NCBI GenBank assembly: GCA_959602645.1
Contig: CAUGTZ010000009.1
Span: forward strand, 30,599 to 94,598
Direction: 5' to 3'
Length of the DNA stretch: 64,000 nt
From: an uncultured Collinsella sp.
Lineage (GTDB): Bacteria > Actinomycetota > Coriobacteriia > Coriobacteriales > Coriobacteriaceae
Every line of letters begins with the position of its first letter. The stretch's first letter is position 1. Positions 35,162-45,300 of the stretch are shown here, in pieces. Position numbers and translations under genes: made by a program. Under the pieces are notes generated by a model that did not search any database, was not told the DNA's origin, and worked only from the letters and a program-made list of their open reading frames with translations.

Positions 35162-35177
35162 TGTTTCACATGAAACG
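35162..35177. promoter_or_regulatory. parS-like site 4
   Basis: TGTTTCACATGAAACG differs from consensus at two positions; 2.1 kb beyond the parS cluster, between the rlmN terminator and stop. Confidence 0.65.
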
Positions 35178-35195
35178 TTTTGGGGTGTGACTCCC

Positions 35196-36248
35196 CTATG
35201 CGTTCTTTTGAACTTTGAAGCGCTGCTTCAACTGACCACAGGCGGCATCAATATCATTGCCGCGAGAATTGCGGATTGTGGTCTCGATGCCACGAGACTC
35301 AAGGCGGCGCTGAAGATCCTCGACCTTATGAATCGGCGACGGCTTGAGCGGGCTGCCCTCGATGTCGTTAAGCTGAATCAGGTTAACGTGGCACAGCGTT
35401 CCCTCGCAGAAGTCGCAGAGCGCCTGCATCTCGGGATTCGTATCGTTTACGCCTTCGATCATGGCATACTCATACGTCGGGCGGCGGCCAGTCTTTTCGG
35501 TGTAGAGCTGAAGCGCTTCGTGAAGGCGAAGCAGCGTGTACTTCTTAACACCGGGCATGAGCTTATTGCGCGTCGACTGGATGGCGGAATGCAGGGAAAC
35601 GGCAAGCGTGAATTGCTCGGGGATGTCGGCAAATTTGCGAATACCGGGAATAACGCCGCTGGTAGAGACGGTGAGGTGACGAGCGCCGATACCGATGCCG
35701 TCGGGGTCGTTGAGGATTCGCAGCGCCTTGAGAACCTCGTCGTAGTTGGCAAACGGCTCGCCCTGACCCATGAACACGACGCTCGTGGCGCGCTCGCCAA
35801 AGTCGTTGGATACATGAAGTACCTGGTCGACGATCTCTTGAGCGGTCAGAGAACGCTTGAGGCCGTTGAGACCGGTAGCGCAAAAGGCGCAGCCCATGCC
35901 ACAGCCTGCCTGGGTGGAAACGCAGACGGAAAGCTTGTTGCGACGGGGCATACCGACGGTCTCGACGGAAATACCGTCGTGGTACTCGAGCAGGTACTTG
36001 CGAGAGCCATCTTTGGAAACCTGCTTGGTGAGTTCAGTCGGCGTGTCAAAGGCAAAAGCCTCTTTAAGCTGCTCGCGGAAAGCCTTGGGAAGGTTGGTCA
36101 TGTCGTCAAACGAACAAACGTTCTTCTCAAAGACCCATTCGATGAGCTGCTTTGCGCGGAAGGCGGGCTGGCCAAGTTCGGCCACGAGCTCGCGAATATC
36201 GTTTTGGCTCAAGTCGCGAATGTCCTGAGATTTAGTCCTGGGATTCAT
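35196..36248 (-). CDS. rlmN: 23S rRNA/tRNA adenine-C2 methyltransferase RlmN
   Basis: Radical SAM enzyme that methylates A2503 of 23S rRNA and A37 of some tRNAs. 350 residues. The CX3CX2C motif is CGMGCAFC; VVFMGQGEPFANYDEV and the C-terminal methyl-carrier Cys in IDAACGQL are present. ATG 36248 (MNPRTKSQDIRD) follows GAAAGGC. Divergent from ddl. Confidence 0.95.
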   Translation of the reverse strand: MNPRTKSQDIRDLSQNDIRELVAELGQPAFRAKQLIEWVFEKNVCSFDDMTNLPKAFREQLKEAFAFDTPTELTKQVSKDGSRKYLLEYHDGISVETVGMPRRNKLSVCVSTQAGCGMGCAFCATGLNGLKRSLTAQEIVDQVLHVSNDFGERATSVVFMGQGEPFANYDEVLKALRILNDPDGIGIGARHLTVSTSGVIPGIRKFADIPEQFTLAVSLHSAIQSTRNKLMPGVKKYTLLRLHEALQLYTEKTGRRPTYEYAMIEGVNDTNPEMQALCDFCEGTLCHVNLIQLNDIEGSPLKPSPIHKVEDLQRRLESRGIETTIRNSRGNDIDAACGQLKQRFKVQKNA

Positions 36249-36333
36249 GGAAGCCTTTCGATTTTGGGGAAACGTAGAGGGTATCGCTACAATATGGTAT
36301 CAGCTGCAGAAATTATAGAGGAGGAGTCTGCCC

Positions 36334-37299
36334 ATGCCGGGTAAAAGCCTAGAGAACATGCACGTAGCGGTCTTGGCGGGCGGTCATTCCGCCGAGCGCG
36401 AGATCTCGCTCAATTCGGGAAAGAACGTCGTGGTGGCACTGAAGGAAGCCGGCTACACCTCGGTGGAGCTGCTCGACACGGCTGCCGATGACTTTATGGT
36501 AACCATGGCGACCGGCGGTTTCGACGTGGCATTTATCGCCATGCACGGCGCCGGCGGTGAGGATGGCGCCATGCAGGGCGCCATGGAGACCCTGGGTATC
36601 CCCTACACGGCCTCGGGCGTGCTTGCCAGCGCCTGCGGTGCCGACAAGGAGGTCTCTAAGCTCCTGTACGCCAAGGCGGGCATTCCCATTGCCCCCGGCC
36701 TTGCGCTCGAGGTGGGCGATGAAGTCGATATCGATCATATCGTCGAGGTTTGTGGCGAGCGCTGCTTTGTGAAGCCGGCCGTCAACGGTTCCAGCTATGG
36801 CATTTCCCTGGTCCATGAGCCCTCCGAGCTGCCCGCGGCAATCGCCAAGGCGTTTGAGTACGGCGACAAAGTGCTGGTCGAGAAGTGCATCGAGGGTACC
36901 GAGATCACCGTTGGCGTATACGGCGAGGATGACGTGCGCGCCCTGCCGATTGTCGAGATCCGTAAGCCCGAGGACTGCGAGTTCTACGATCTGGACGTGA
37001 AATATGTCGACCCTACGGACATCCATCGCATTCCGGCGCAGATTTCACCCGAGAACTATGCTCGTGCCCAGGAGCTTGCCTGTGCCGCTCACAAGGCCCT
37101 CGGTTGCCTGGGCATCTCGCGCAGCGACTTTATCGTGAGCGAGGACGGCCCCGTCATCCTCGAGACCAATACCATTCCCGGCATGACCGATACGTCGCTG
37201 TATCCGGATGAGATCCGCCACACCGACGACATGACGTTCCCGCAGGTCTGTGACAGCCTGATCCGTATGGGTCTTCGTCGAGCGGGCATTGCATGCTAA
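36334..37299 (+). CDS. ddl: D-alanine-D-alanine ligase
   Basis: ATP-grasp ligase making the D-Ala-D-Ala dipeptide for peptidoglycan. 321 residues. GGHSAEREISLNSG, FVKPAVNGSSYGIS, EKCIEGTEITVGV, EFYDLDVKYVDP and ILETNTIPGMTDTS are typical. ATG 36334 is 10 nt after GAGGAGG. It overlaps the helicase gene by 7 nt. Confidence 0.94.
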   Translation: MPGKSLENMHVAVLAGGHSAEREISLNSGKNVVVALKEAGYTSVELLDTAADDFMVTMATGGFDVAFIAMHGAGGEDGAMQGAMETLGIPYTASGVLASACGADKEVSKLLYAKAGIPIAPGLALEVGDEVDIDHIVEVCGERCFVKPAVNGSSYGISLVHEPSELPAAIAKAFEYGDKVLVEKCIEGTEITVGVYGEDDVRALPIVEIRKPEDCEFYDLDVKYVDPTDIHRIPAQISPENYARAQELACAAHKALGCLGISRSDFIVSEDGPVILETNTIPGMTDTSLYPDEIRHTDDMTFPQVCDSLIRMGLRRAGIAC

Positions 37300-40187
37300 T
37301 CGAGGACGCGGTTTCGTCAGGAACGCCGCAGTTTGTCATCGACTCCTATGCCACGCTTGCCGAACGCGCCAAAACGCAGTCCTTCGGCCTTATCGAGGAA
37401 GATGTGATTGTCCTCGATACCGAGACCACGGGTCTTTCGGTGCAGGACAATGAGCTGATCGAGATCTCGGCGGCCCGTCTTTCGGGCCGCGAGGTCGTCG
37501 ACCGCTTCGATACCTTCGTGCATCCCAAACAGCTGATTCCCGCCGAGATTACCGAGCTCACGAGCATTACAAATGCCGATGTGACAGATGCCCCGTCGGC
37601 CGTTGAGGCCGTCGCCGCTCTCGCCGATTTTGTCGGTGGTTGCCCGGTGATCGCACATAACGCCACGTTCGACCGCTCGTTTATCGAGTCGGTCAAAGGC
37701 GGCGTCAACGTGAGCGATATTTGGATCGATTCGCTGGCGCTGTCGCGCATTGCGCTTCCGCGTCTGGCCTCGCACAAGCTGTCTTTTATGGCCGATCTGT
37801 TTGGCTGTGACTCGGTATCACACCGTGCCAATGCCGACGTCGACGCCCTGTGTGGCGTATGGCGCGTGTTGCTCGTGGCGCTCACCGACTTGCCCAAGGG
37901 CCTAATGGCGCGCCTAGCCGACATGCACCCGGATGTGCCTTGGTCCTATCGTCCTATCTTCTCATTCTTGGCGGGGCAGAACCCTGGTTCTATCTTCTCT
38001 CTCAGCGCCGCTCGTGCTGACGTTCTCAAGGCCGATCGCGCCGACGATCGGGTGGACGCCGACGAACTGCCGGTCCTCAAGATGCCGAGTCGTGAGGAGA
38101 TTGAGGCAGACTATGCGCCGGGTGGCCTGGTCAATCGCATGTATCCCACCTACGAGCCGCGTGATGAGCAGATCGCGATGGCGCTCGAGGTCCGCGATGC
38201 GTTGGTCACGGGCACTCATCGTGTAATTGAGGCGGGCACAGGCGTCGGCAAATCGATGGCCTACCTGGTGCCTTTTGCCGAGGCAGCGCGCCGTAACAAC
38301 ATCACGGTTGGCATCGCGACCAAATCGAACAATCTTGCCGATCAGCTCATGTACCATGAGCTGCCAAAGCTTGCCGAGCAGCTGGACGGTGGTCTGTCAT
38401 TTTGCGCTCTCAAGGGGTATGACCACTATCCGTGCCTGCGCAAGCTCGAGCGCATGAGCCGCGGCCAGGTCGAGATTACCACCAAGCGCGATCCGGCGGA
38501 CACGCTCACGGCGGTCGCGGTCATTATGGCGTACGTCTGCCAATCAGCCGATGGCGACCTCGACTCGCTCGGCATTCGGTGGCGCAGCGTCAACCGCCCC
38601 GACTTTACGACGGCCTCGCGCGAGTGCGCTCGTCGCCTCTGCCCGTTTTTCCCTGATAAATGTTTGGTCCACGGCGCTCGCCGTCGTGCGGCGCATGCCG
38701 ATGTGGTGGTCACCAACCATTCCCTGCTGTTCCGCAATGTCGCGGCCGAGGGCAGGATTTTACCTCCGATTCGTCATTGGGTAATCGACGAAGCCCATTC
38801 CATCGAGCGCGAGGCGCGCCGTCAGTGGGCGCGCGTGGTGTCGGCGGATGAATCACGCGTTCTGTTTGAGCGCCTGGGTGGCTCGAGCGCCGGCGCGCTA
38901 AGCCAGGTTTCCCGTGATTTGGCAACCTCCGAGGGCTCTACGCTCTATCTGGGCCTTACTGCCAAGGCGACCTCGACGGTCACGCGTGCGAGCATGGCGA
39001 TCGCCGACGTGTTCGATGGCGTTCGCGAGCTCGGCCGCCGTGCCCGTGGGGGTTATGACAATGCCAATCTATGGATTGGCCCCGAGCTACGCGAATCTGA
39101 CGACTGGCATGATTTCTTACAGTCGGCCTGCACTGGCATCGGCGTATTGGAACAAGCTGACAAGAGCGTCGACGCGCTGGTGCAAGCCGTCGCCGCCGAC
39201 AAGCCCGAGGTTGTTGTCGACCTGGGTGATATCTCGCGCCGCCTGCACGAGCTGGTCGAGAACCTCAAACTCATCATTGATGGCACCGATGAACACTACG
39301 TATATTCGCTGCAGGTCAATCGCAGGTTGCGTGCCGGCGGAGAGTCGATGACCGCAGAGCGCATCGACATTGGCGAGGCCTTGGCAACCGAGTGGCTGCC
39401 CGAGGTTCACACGGCTATCTTTGCCTCGGCAACCATGACGGTGTCCAAAAGCTTTGAGCACTTCAACCATGCTGTCGGCCTCGATCGCATCGGTGCTTCA
39501 ACATCCTCATCGCTGCACTTGGACTCGAGCTACGACTTCGATTCGAACATGGCTGTAGTCGTTGCGGGCGATATCCCCGATCCGCGCGATCGTGAGAACT
39601 ATCTTACGGCGCTCGAGCGCGTGCTGGTCGACGCCCATCTTGCCATGGGCGGATCGGTGCTCACGTTGTTCACCAATCGGCGTGACATGGAAGACCTGTA
39701 CGCCCGCGTTGAGCCCAAGATGGCCCGTGCGGGTCTGGAGCTCAACTGCCAGCAGCGCAACTCATCTCCTCGTCGCCTGCGCGACCGGTTTATCAACGAG
39801 CCGACCTCGTCGCTTTTTGCGCTTAAGGCCTTCTGGGAGGGGTTTGACGCCAGCGGCGAGACGCTGCGTTGCGTCATCATTCCCAAGCTGCCGTTCTCGA
39901 GCCCCACGGACCCGCTCTCGTGCGAGCGCAACCTGCGCGAAGACCGCGCTTGGGCACGCTATTCGCTGCCCGAGGCGGTGCTCGAGGTCAAGCAGGCGGC
40001 CGGCCGCCTTATCCGCTCGTCGACCGATTGCGGCGTGCTGATTCTGGCCGACCCGCGCCTGGTGACGAAGGGCTACGGGAAGAAGTTCTTAACGTCGCTG
40101 CCCACGAGCTCTTATCAGCGCATCGAATCGGCGCAGATCGGTCACTATCTGCAACTGTGGCGCGCACGCCACGAGCGACGGCGCTAA
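37293..40187 (+). CDS. DinG-type helicase fused to a DnaQ-like 3'-5' exonuclease
   Basis: 964 residues. The N-terminal exonuclease (residues about 25-195) has DTETTGLSVQDNELIE, HNATFDRSF and HRANADVDAL, keeping the DEDD acidic residues. The XPD/DinG-family superfamily-2 helicase follows: EAGTGVGKSMAYLVP (Walker A), four Cys that could hold an iron-sulphur cluster (one in YPCLRKL, three in CARRLCPFFPDKC), DEAH box WVIDEAHSIE, and the C-terminal QAAGRLIRSSTDCGVLIL. DinG proteins unwind 5'-3' and resolve R-loops and forks. It is translationally coupled to ddl and convergent with the WYL regulators. Confidence 0.9.
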   Translation: MLIEDAVSSGTPQFVIDSYATLAERAKTQSFGLIEEDVIVLDTETTGLSVQDNELIEISAARLSGREVVDRFDTFVHPKQLIPAEITELTSITNADVTDAPSAVEAVAALADFVGGCPVIAHNATFDRSFIESVKGGVNVSDIWIDSLALSRIALPRLASHKLSFMADLFGCDSVSHRANADVDALCGVWRVLLVALTDLPKGLMARLADMHPDVPWSYRPIFSFLAGQNPGSIFSLSAARADVLKADRADDRVDADELPVLKMPSREEIEADYAPGGLVNRMYPTYEPRDEQIAMALEVRDALVTGTHRVIEAGTGVGKSMAYLVPFAEAARRNNITVGIATKSNNLADQLMYHELPKLAEQLDGGLSFCALKGYDHYPCLRKLERMSRGQVEITTKRDPADTLTAVAVIMAYVCQSADGDLDSLGIRWRSVNRPDFTTASRECARRLCPFFPDKCLVHGARRRAAHADVVVTNHSLLFRNVAAEGRILPPIRHWVIDEAHSIEREARRQWARVVSADESRVLFERLGGSSAGALSQVSRDLATSEGSTLYLGLTAKATSTVTRASMAIADVFDGVRELGRRARGGYDNANLWIGPELRESDDWHDFLQSACTGIGVLEQADKSVDALVQAVAADKPEVVVDLGDISRRLHELVENLKLIIDGTDEHYVYSLQVNRRLRAGGESMTAERIDIGEALATEWLPEVHTAIFASATMTVSKSFEHFNHAVGLDRIGASTSSSLHLDSSYDFDSNMAVVVAGDIPDPRDRENYLTALERVLVDAHLAMGGSVLTLFTNRRDMEDLYARVEPKMARAGLELNCQQRNSSPRRLRDRFINEPTSSLFALKAFWEGFDASGETLRCVIIPKLPFSSPTDPLSCERNLREDRAWARYSLPEAVLEVKQAAGRLIRSSTDCGVLILADPRLVTKGYGKKFLTSLPTSSYQRIESAQIGHYLQLWRARHERRR

Positions 40188-41107
40188 AGCGGACAGACGA
40201 GGGTTTTTGCCATATCGCACAGACGCTTTGACAGGGCGGGGTCATCCAAGATGCGGATGGCTCCGCCCGCTGCGATTATCTGGCTCAATAGCCAACGCTC
40301 GGAGCCGTAATGCACGGTTACCGTTGCCATGTCTGCACCGCCGCGCTCGATGAGGGTGATGCCGGCCCAGTCCAGATGCTCCGCCATATCGAATGGCATC
40401 AAGAGCTTTGCGCTACGCTGCGTCCGGGCAAGGGAATCGTGGAGGGATGCAACGTCCGGTGCGTGAGGCACGACGGAGTCTTCCGTCAGGGTGAGTCCCT
40501 CGATTTTATCCATGCGATAGGTGCGCTGCTCATCGACCGCGATGTCCCAGGCAATCAGATATGTTTGGTCGCCGTTTGCCGTAATGCGCAAGGGGTCGAC
40601 CAGACGCTCGCGTGGCCGTGCATCGTCCATCGAGCGATACGAGATGCGGCAACGAACACCGTCCTGAATGGCGCAGCTCAGCTGCTGCCAGTGCGACCCG
40701 TGGTTGACGGTGTCAAAGACGCGCTGGTTATAGCCGAGCTCTTCGGGTAGAAGAGCATGTCGAATCCGAGCTGCCGCCTGGGGCTCGATCCCCAACGATT
40801 CAAGTTCATGGTTGAGCACAGCGCCCTCGGCGGCACTCAGGCGCAGCGGTAGCACACGCCCGGCGTCACCGGTGAGGACCACACGCTCGCCGTGGCATTC
40901 GCAGATGATGCGCGCACCCGATTCTCGGTCCGCGAGCGTCGAGACGATCTCGAGAATCTCGTCGAGCGACACCCCCGTGATGTCAAAGCGACTGCAAATC
41001 TCGGTTCGTGTCATGCCGCTCTCGCCGGCGGCGTAGAGGGCCTCCATGATGTCGATGGCGCGCGAGAGCCTCTGCTCGCTGGTGAGTTTACGCACGGGCA
41101 TGCTCAT
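40184..41107 (-). CDS. WYL-domain transcriptional regulator (PafC-like position)
   Basis: About 307 residues. An N-terminal winged helix (LSRAIDIMEALYAAGESGMT, RTEICSRFDITGVSLDEILEI) is followed by a WYL domain (VRCRISYRSMDDARPRERLV, DPLRITANGDQTYLIAWDI) and a C-terminal WCX region. ATG 41107 (MSMPVRKL) has AAAGGA 6 nt upstream and overlaps the preceding gene by 20 nt. Paired WYL regulators in Actinobacteria include PafB/PafC, activators of the DNA damage response. Its end overlaps the convergent helicase gene by 4 nt. Confidence 0.85.
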   Translation of the reverse strand: MSMPVRKLTSEQRLSRAIDIMEALYAAGESGMTRTEICSRFDITGVSLDEILEIVSTLADRESGARIICECHGERVVLTGDAGRVLPLRLSAAEGAVLNHELESLGIEPQAAARIRHALLPEELGYNQRVFDTVNHGSHWQQLSCAIQDGVRCRISYRSMDDARPRERLVDPLRITANGDQTYLIAWDIAVDEQRTYRMDKIEGLTLTEDSVVPHAPDVASLHDSLARTQRSAKLLMPFDMAEHLDWAGITLIERGGADMATVTVHYGSERWLLSQIIAAGGAIRILDDPALSKRLCDMAKTLVCPL

Positions 41108-42110
41108 GCACCGTCCTTTCAATGAGGTGGTTCCACGCCTGTTTGAGCGATTTGGGGGCCACGGGCCTCATGCCGTCCATGGCGTGGGCCATGCAAAATG
41201 AGGCGGCGGCTTCAAGGTCGCGCACGTCAACGGTCCAGGTCCATCCTGCATCGGTGTGTGCGAGCTCGCCTCGCCCGCGCGCGAGGCCGTTGATCATATC
41301 GATCTGCGTCTGAGGGGCGAACGAGAACGTAGCCGCAACGGGCGGTCGGTCGGCAAAATCGAATTCAAAGAACAGATAGTCGTTGAGATTGAAGTCTGCA
41401 GGGATGGCGTAGGCCTTTGAGGGGCGCCAAGCGCGAACGATACGGTCGCAGCGGAATGTCCTGATGCCGTCGGTGACATTGTCGAGGCCGCAGAAGTACG
41501 CCACGCCCTCGCGCTCGAACATGCCGTAGACGCAGACGGTACGTTCTTTCTGCTCGCCGCGTCCGTTCTGATATAAAAATCGCAGCGCGCATCGCTCGGC
41601 AAAGGCGCTCCATACCGCATCGACGGTGGGAGAGCGGCGGATCGGTGCTTCGTCCACCGCCGATATGCCGGTGAGGTAGGCAATTTTGGAGCGAATATCG
41701 GCAAGCGGCGCGGCAAAGGTGGAAGAGCCGGCCGCTAGCGTCTGGTCGATGGCGTTGAGCAGGATATCGGCGTCGTCTGCGGTGATGAGGCCGCCTGCAG
41801 CAAACGTGTGCTCGCGGTCGATCGTCCACGAGCTTTCCTCGGTCTCCTGCGCACCGGCGGGGCGAACCTCCTTGATTAAGATGCCACGCTCGAGCAGTTT
41901 GTCACGATCGCGCCGAAACTTGCGCTTATCCGAGTCAATGTTGCCCGAGCCATATCCCAGGTCAGAATCCAAGACGATCTGCTCGGTCGTCAGCGGTTCG
42001 GGGGAGCTGTTGAGCACAAAGAAAAGATTGAGGATACGCTGAGCCGTTTTATCGAAACTTGGCTCCGAATTTCCCTTTTTAATTGTCGCGGTCGCGTCGC
42101 TTGCCGTCAT
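41088..42110 (-). CDS. WYL-domain transcriptional regulator (PafB-like position)
   Basis: 340 residues. N-terminal HTH (AQRILNLFFVLNSSPEPLTT, FRRDRDKLLERGILIKEV), WYL domain (CALRFLYQNGRGEQKERTV) and the C-terminal region (SFCMAHAMDGMRPVAPKSL). Translationally coupled to the second WYL gene. WYL proteins can sense single-stranded DNA or nucleotides; here that is only a family expectation. Confidence 0.85.
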   Translation of the reverse strand: MTASDATATIKKGNSEPSFDKTAQRILNLFFVLNSSPEPLTTEQIVLDSDLGYGSGNIDSDKRKFRRDRDKLLERGILIKEVRPAGAQETEESSWTIDREHTFAAGGLITADDADILLNAIDQTLAAGSSTFAAPLADIRSKIAYLTGISAVDEAPIRRSPTVDAVWSAFAERCALRFLYQNGRGEQKERTVCVYGMFEREGVAYFCGLDNVTDGIRTFRCDRIVRAWRPSKAYAIPADFNLNDYLFFEFDFADRPPVAATFSFAPQTQIDMINGLARGRGELAHTDAGWTWTVDVRDLEAAASFCMAHAMDGMRPVAPKSLKQAWNHLIERTVHEHARA

Positions 42111-42308
42111 AGAGTCCTCGCATGAGAAGGTGGTTTGCTGCCATGATTTTAGTCCGATATGGAGATTAGGCTATATCCTTGTCCGCTCGGGGCGTTAAGA
42201 TGGCCCGAATTCGGTCGTTTGCGCTCGCTCGGGGTATACTTTCGACTATATACGGTTCTAATGTGCAAGCATTGGGCCTATTTGTCGGATTATGGATGTG
42301 GAGCGCAC

Positions 42309-45300
42309 ATGGCGAACACCCAGAACTATATTAACCACCTGCTGCAGAACACCGGCATTACGCCGGCATGCAGCGAAGAAGAGCGCTTGGCTGCCGAGGA
42401 TATCGCTCAGATCTTCCGCAACCACGGCTTTGATCCCGAGGTTCAGGAGTTCAATGCCCCGGCGCCCAGCAGGTTGGCATTTGCCGTTACTGGCATCCTT
42501 GCGTTTGCCGGCGCCCTGCTGATGGGCATCGGCGGCGGTATCGGCTTGGTCGGCACCTTGCTGGCTATTGTCGGTGCCGTGCTCTACGTGCTCGAGCGCA
42601 CGGGCCACCCCGTGGTTTCGCGCCTGGGCAAGACGGGCGTGAGCCAAAATGTCATCGCCTACCACAAGGCCTCGGGCCCGCTCGCATCTCCGCGCAACCG
42701 CCCGGTGGTCGTTGTCGCACACTACGACTCTCCCCGTGCTGAGCTGCTCGCCCGCGAGCCTTATGCTTCGTATCGTGCGCTCATCGCCAAGCTGTTGCCC
42801 GTTGCCACGGTTGCCCCCGCTGCCGTTGCCATCCTGCGTATCCTGCCGCTCCCCGGCGCGCTCAAGGTTCTGCTGTGGATTGTCGCGATCCTCGCTTCCC
42901 TCGTTGCACTTGTCAACGCGGCAAACATCATCTCTAACCGCCACATTCTTCCCTATACGTCCGGCGCGGTGTGCAACAAGTCTTCTGTCGCCGCTATGCT
43001 CGGTGTTATGGACAACGTTGCTCCCTTCCAGGGCGAAAACGAGTTTCCCGACGATGTTCCGTTCGATACCTATTTTGGGGAGCAGAAGCGTCGTGCCGAG
43101 GAAATGGCGCGCGCAGCGGCGGAGTATGCCGCGGCCCAGCAGCAAAACGACTACGGCAACACCATCGAGTACGAAGAGCCTACCTACGCCGAGGACGAGT
43201 TCGGCCAGCCGATTGCTCCCGACGCTCAAGCCGAGCCCGAACAGGGTGAAGCTTTCGACGAGCAGATCGAGGGCTTTGAGGGTGCATCTGCCGACGAGAC
43301 GCTGATTGGCGCCATAGTGCCCGAGGATCAGAATCAGGCTGTCCAGACCGAAGAGTTCAATGACGAGGTTTCCGCTGTCGAGCCGGCGGAGGAGCCTGTC
43401 GCGGCCGAGCCCGAGCCCAAGCTCTATCGCAATGCCGCCGGCAACATCCGCTTTGGTTCGGATGCCATCCGTGCGCTCGGAATGCTTCCCGAGTCCTGCA
43501 CGCTCGATTACGAGGAGGGCGAGGAGCCGACGTTTGAGCCCGAGCCTGTCCCCGTCGTGACTGCGCCTGCGCCCGTTGCCACTGTGGATGATGAGTCTGC
43601 CGCGGTTACCGCTGCCGTTGCCGAGCCCGAGGCAGTGTCCGCGATCGATCCCGCGGCAGGGCTGGACATTTTGGCCCCCGCCGCGCCGGCGCAAGACGTT
43701 GCGGACGAGTCTGACGACGATTACGTTGAACAGCCGAGGCGCGTGTCTTACGAGAGCGATACTGATTTCTCGGCCGAGATTCCCGCGGCAACGCCCCATG
43801 CCGATATTGCATCCGCGTTCTCGTCGATTGGCGCCAGCGCTTCCAACTTCTTTAAGGGTGCGCTTGCAAAGGGCAAGAAATTTGTCGACGATTTCGAGGA
43901 GAAGCGCGCTGCCGCACGCGAGGCTGCCGAGCAGGATGCTATCGCTCAGCAGCAGGCAGCCGAGGCGGCACGTGAGCTCGCGGTGCAAGAGTTCGAGCAG
44001 AACGAGGCTATGCAGTCCGTGCCCGTCGATGCCGCCGAAGCTACAACGTCCTTTGAGTCCCAGCAGCCGACGTCCGCGGATGTTGTTGAGGCGACGACGT
44101 CTTTCGAGGCTCAGCAGCACGTCGATAGCACCATGTCGTTTGATGCCGCGAAGTTCGATTCCACGATAACGTTTGAAAAGCAAGGCACCGCGATTGCCGA
44201 GCCCCTTCCTGCTTCCGATGAGCAGGACGACGCGGCAGACGATGACGAGCCCATTGATGCTGCCGAAATCCAAGATGCCGGCGAGGACGAGCCCATCGAG
44301 GCCAACTTTGACGAAGAGCAATACGCGACAGCCGAGCAAGATGATTCGACCGAGGTCGAGCAGGAGGGAGTGCCTGCGGTTTCCGAGGCTCCCGAGATAG
44401 ATGAGTCGAGGCCTTACTCCACGCAGATTTTCACCATGCCGACCCCGAGTGGTTCCGGTGCCACGGTTGCCGATGTTGCTCCCACCCAGGACGAAACGGT
44501 CGATTCCCTTATGGCCCAGATTTCCTCCCAGGCATCACCGCGTCCGCAGATGAATGTTCCCGATCCGGCGTCGGCTCCGTCGCCTGCACCTTCCTCGTCT
44601 CCGCTGGCTTCGGTCCCTGATCCGTCACTGCCGTCGATGAAGCAGGCAAACGTTGCGTCTCGCACGTTGCTGTTCGACCTTCCCGATCCCTCCGCACAGG
44701 TCAACGACCCCTTCGCTACCGCTCAGGGTCCCGAACCCACATCGGCACCCGTTGCGCCTCCTATGCCCGTTGCGTCGGGCGCTCAGCCGATCGAGACCAT
44801 TTCGGCTCCCGCCCCGGCGGCACCCAAGTCTCGCAAGCGCGGCCTGGGCGGCCTGTTCGGTCGTAAAAAGAAAAACGAACAGGACAGCATGAGTGATTGG
44901 CTGGGCGTCGAAGACGATTACGATGCCAAGAAGTCCGGTCGCGGCATCGGTTCGTGGGATAATTTCGAGGACGATAACGATGGCTGGAAGGGCGGCGCTA
45001 CGTCTTCCGACGGCGCTTCTTCCGAAGATATGCTCTCGGCTGTCGCCTCTATGGGCGATGATGAGCTGCTCGGTCACGATATCTGGTTTGTGGCAACGGG
45101 TGCCTCGGATTGTGATGGCGCTGGCATGAAGGCCTTCTTGGCTTCGCATCGCGATAAGCTCCGCGGCGTATTCTTCATCAATCTTGAATCCGTCGGCGCC
45201 GGTAGGCTTTCGGTGGTGACGGTTGAGGGCGAACAGCAGCTGCTCAAGGGCGATCGCCGCATCATGAACCTGGTCAGCAAGGTGTGCAAGTCGTTCCATG

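Noticed and set aside
42258..44339. 693-codon open frame on the minus strand
   Set aside because: Antisense to the M28-like gene; Arg/Gly/Leu-rich product with no recognisable fold.
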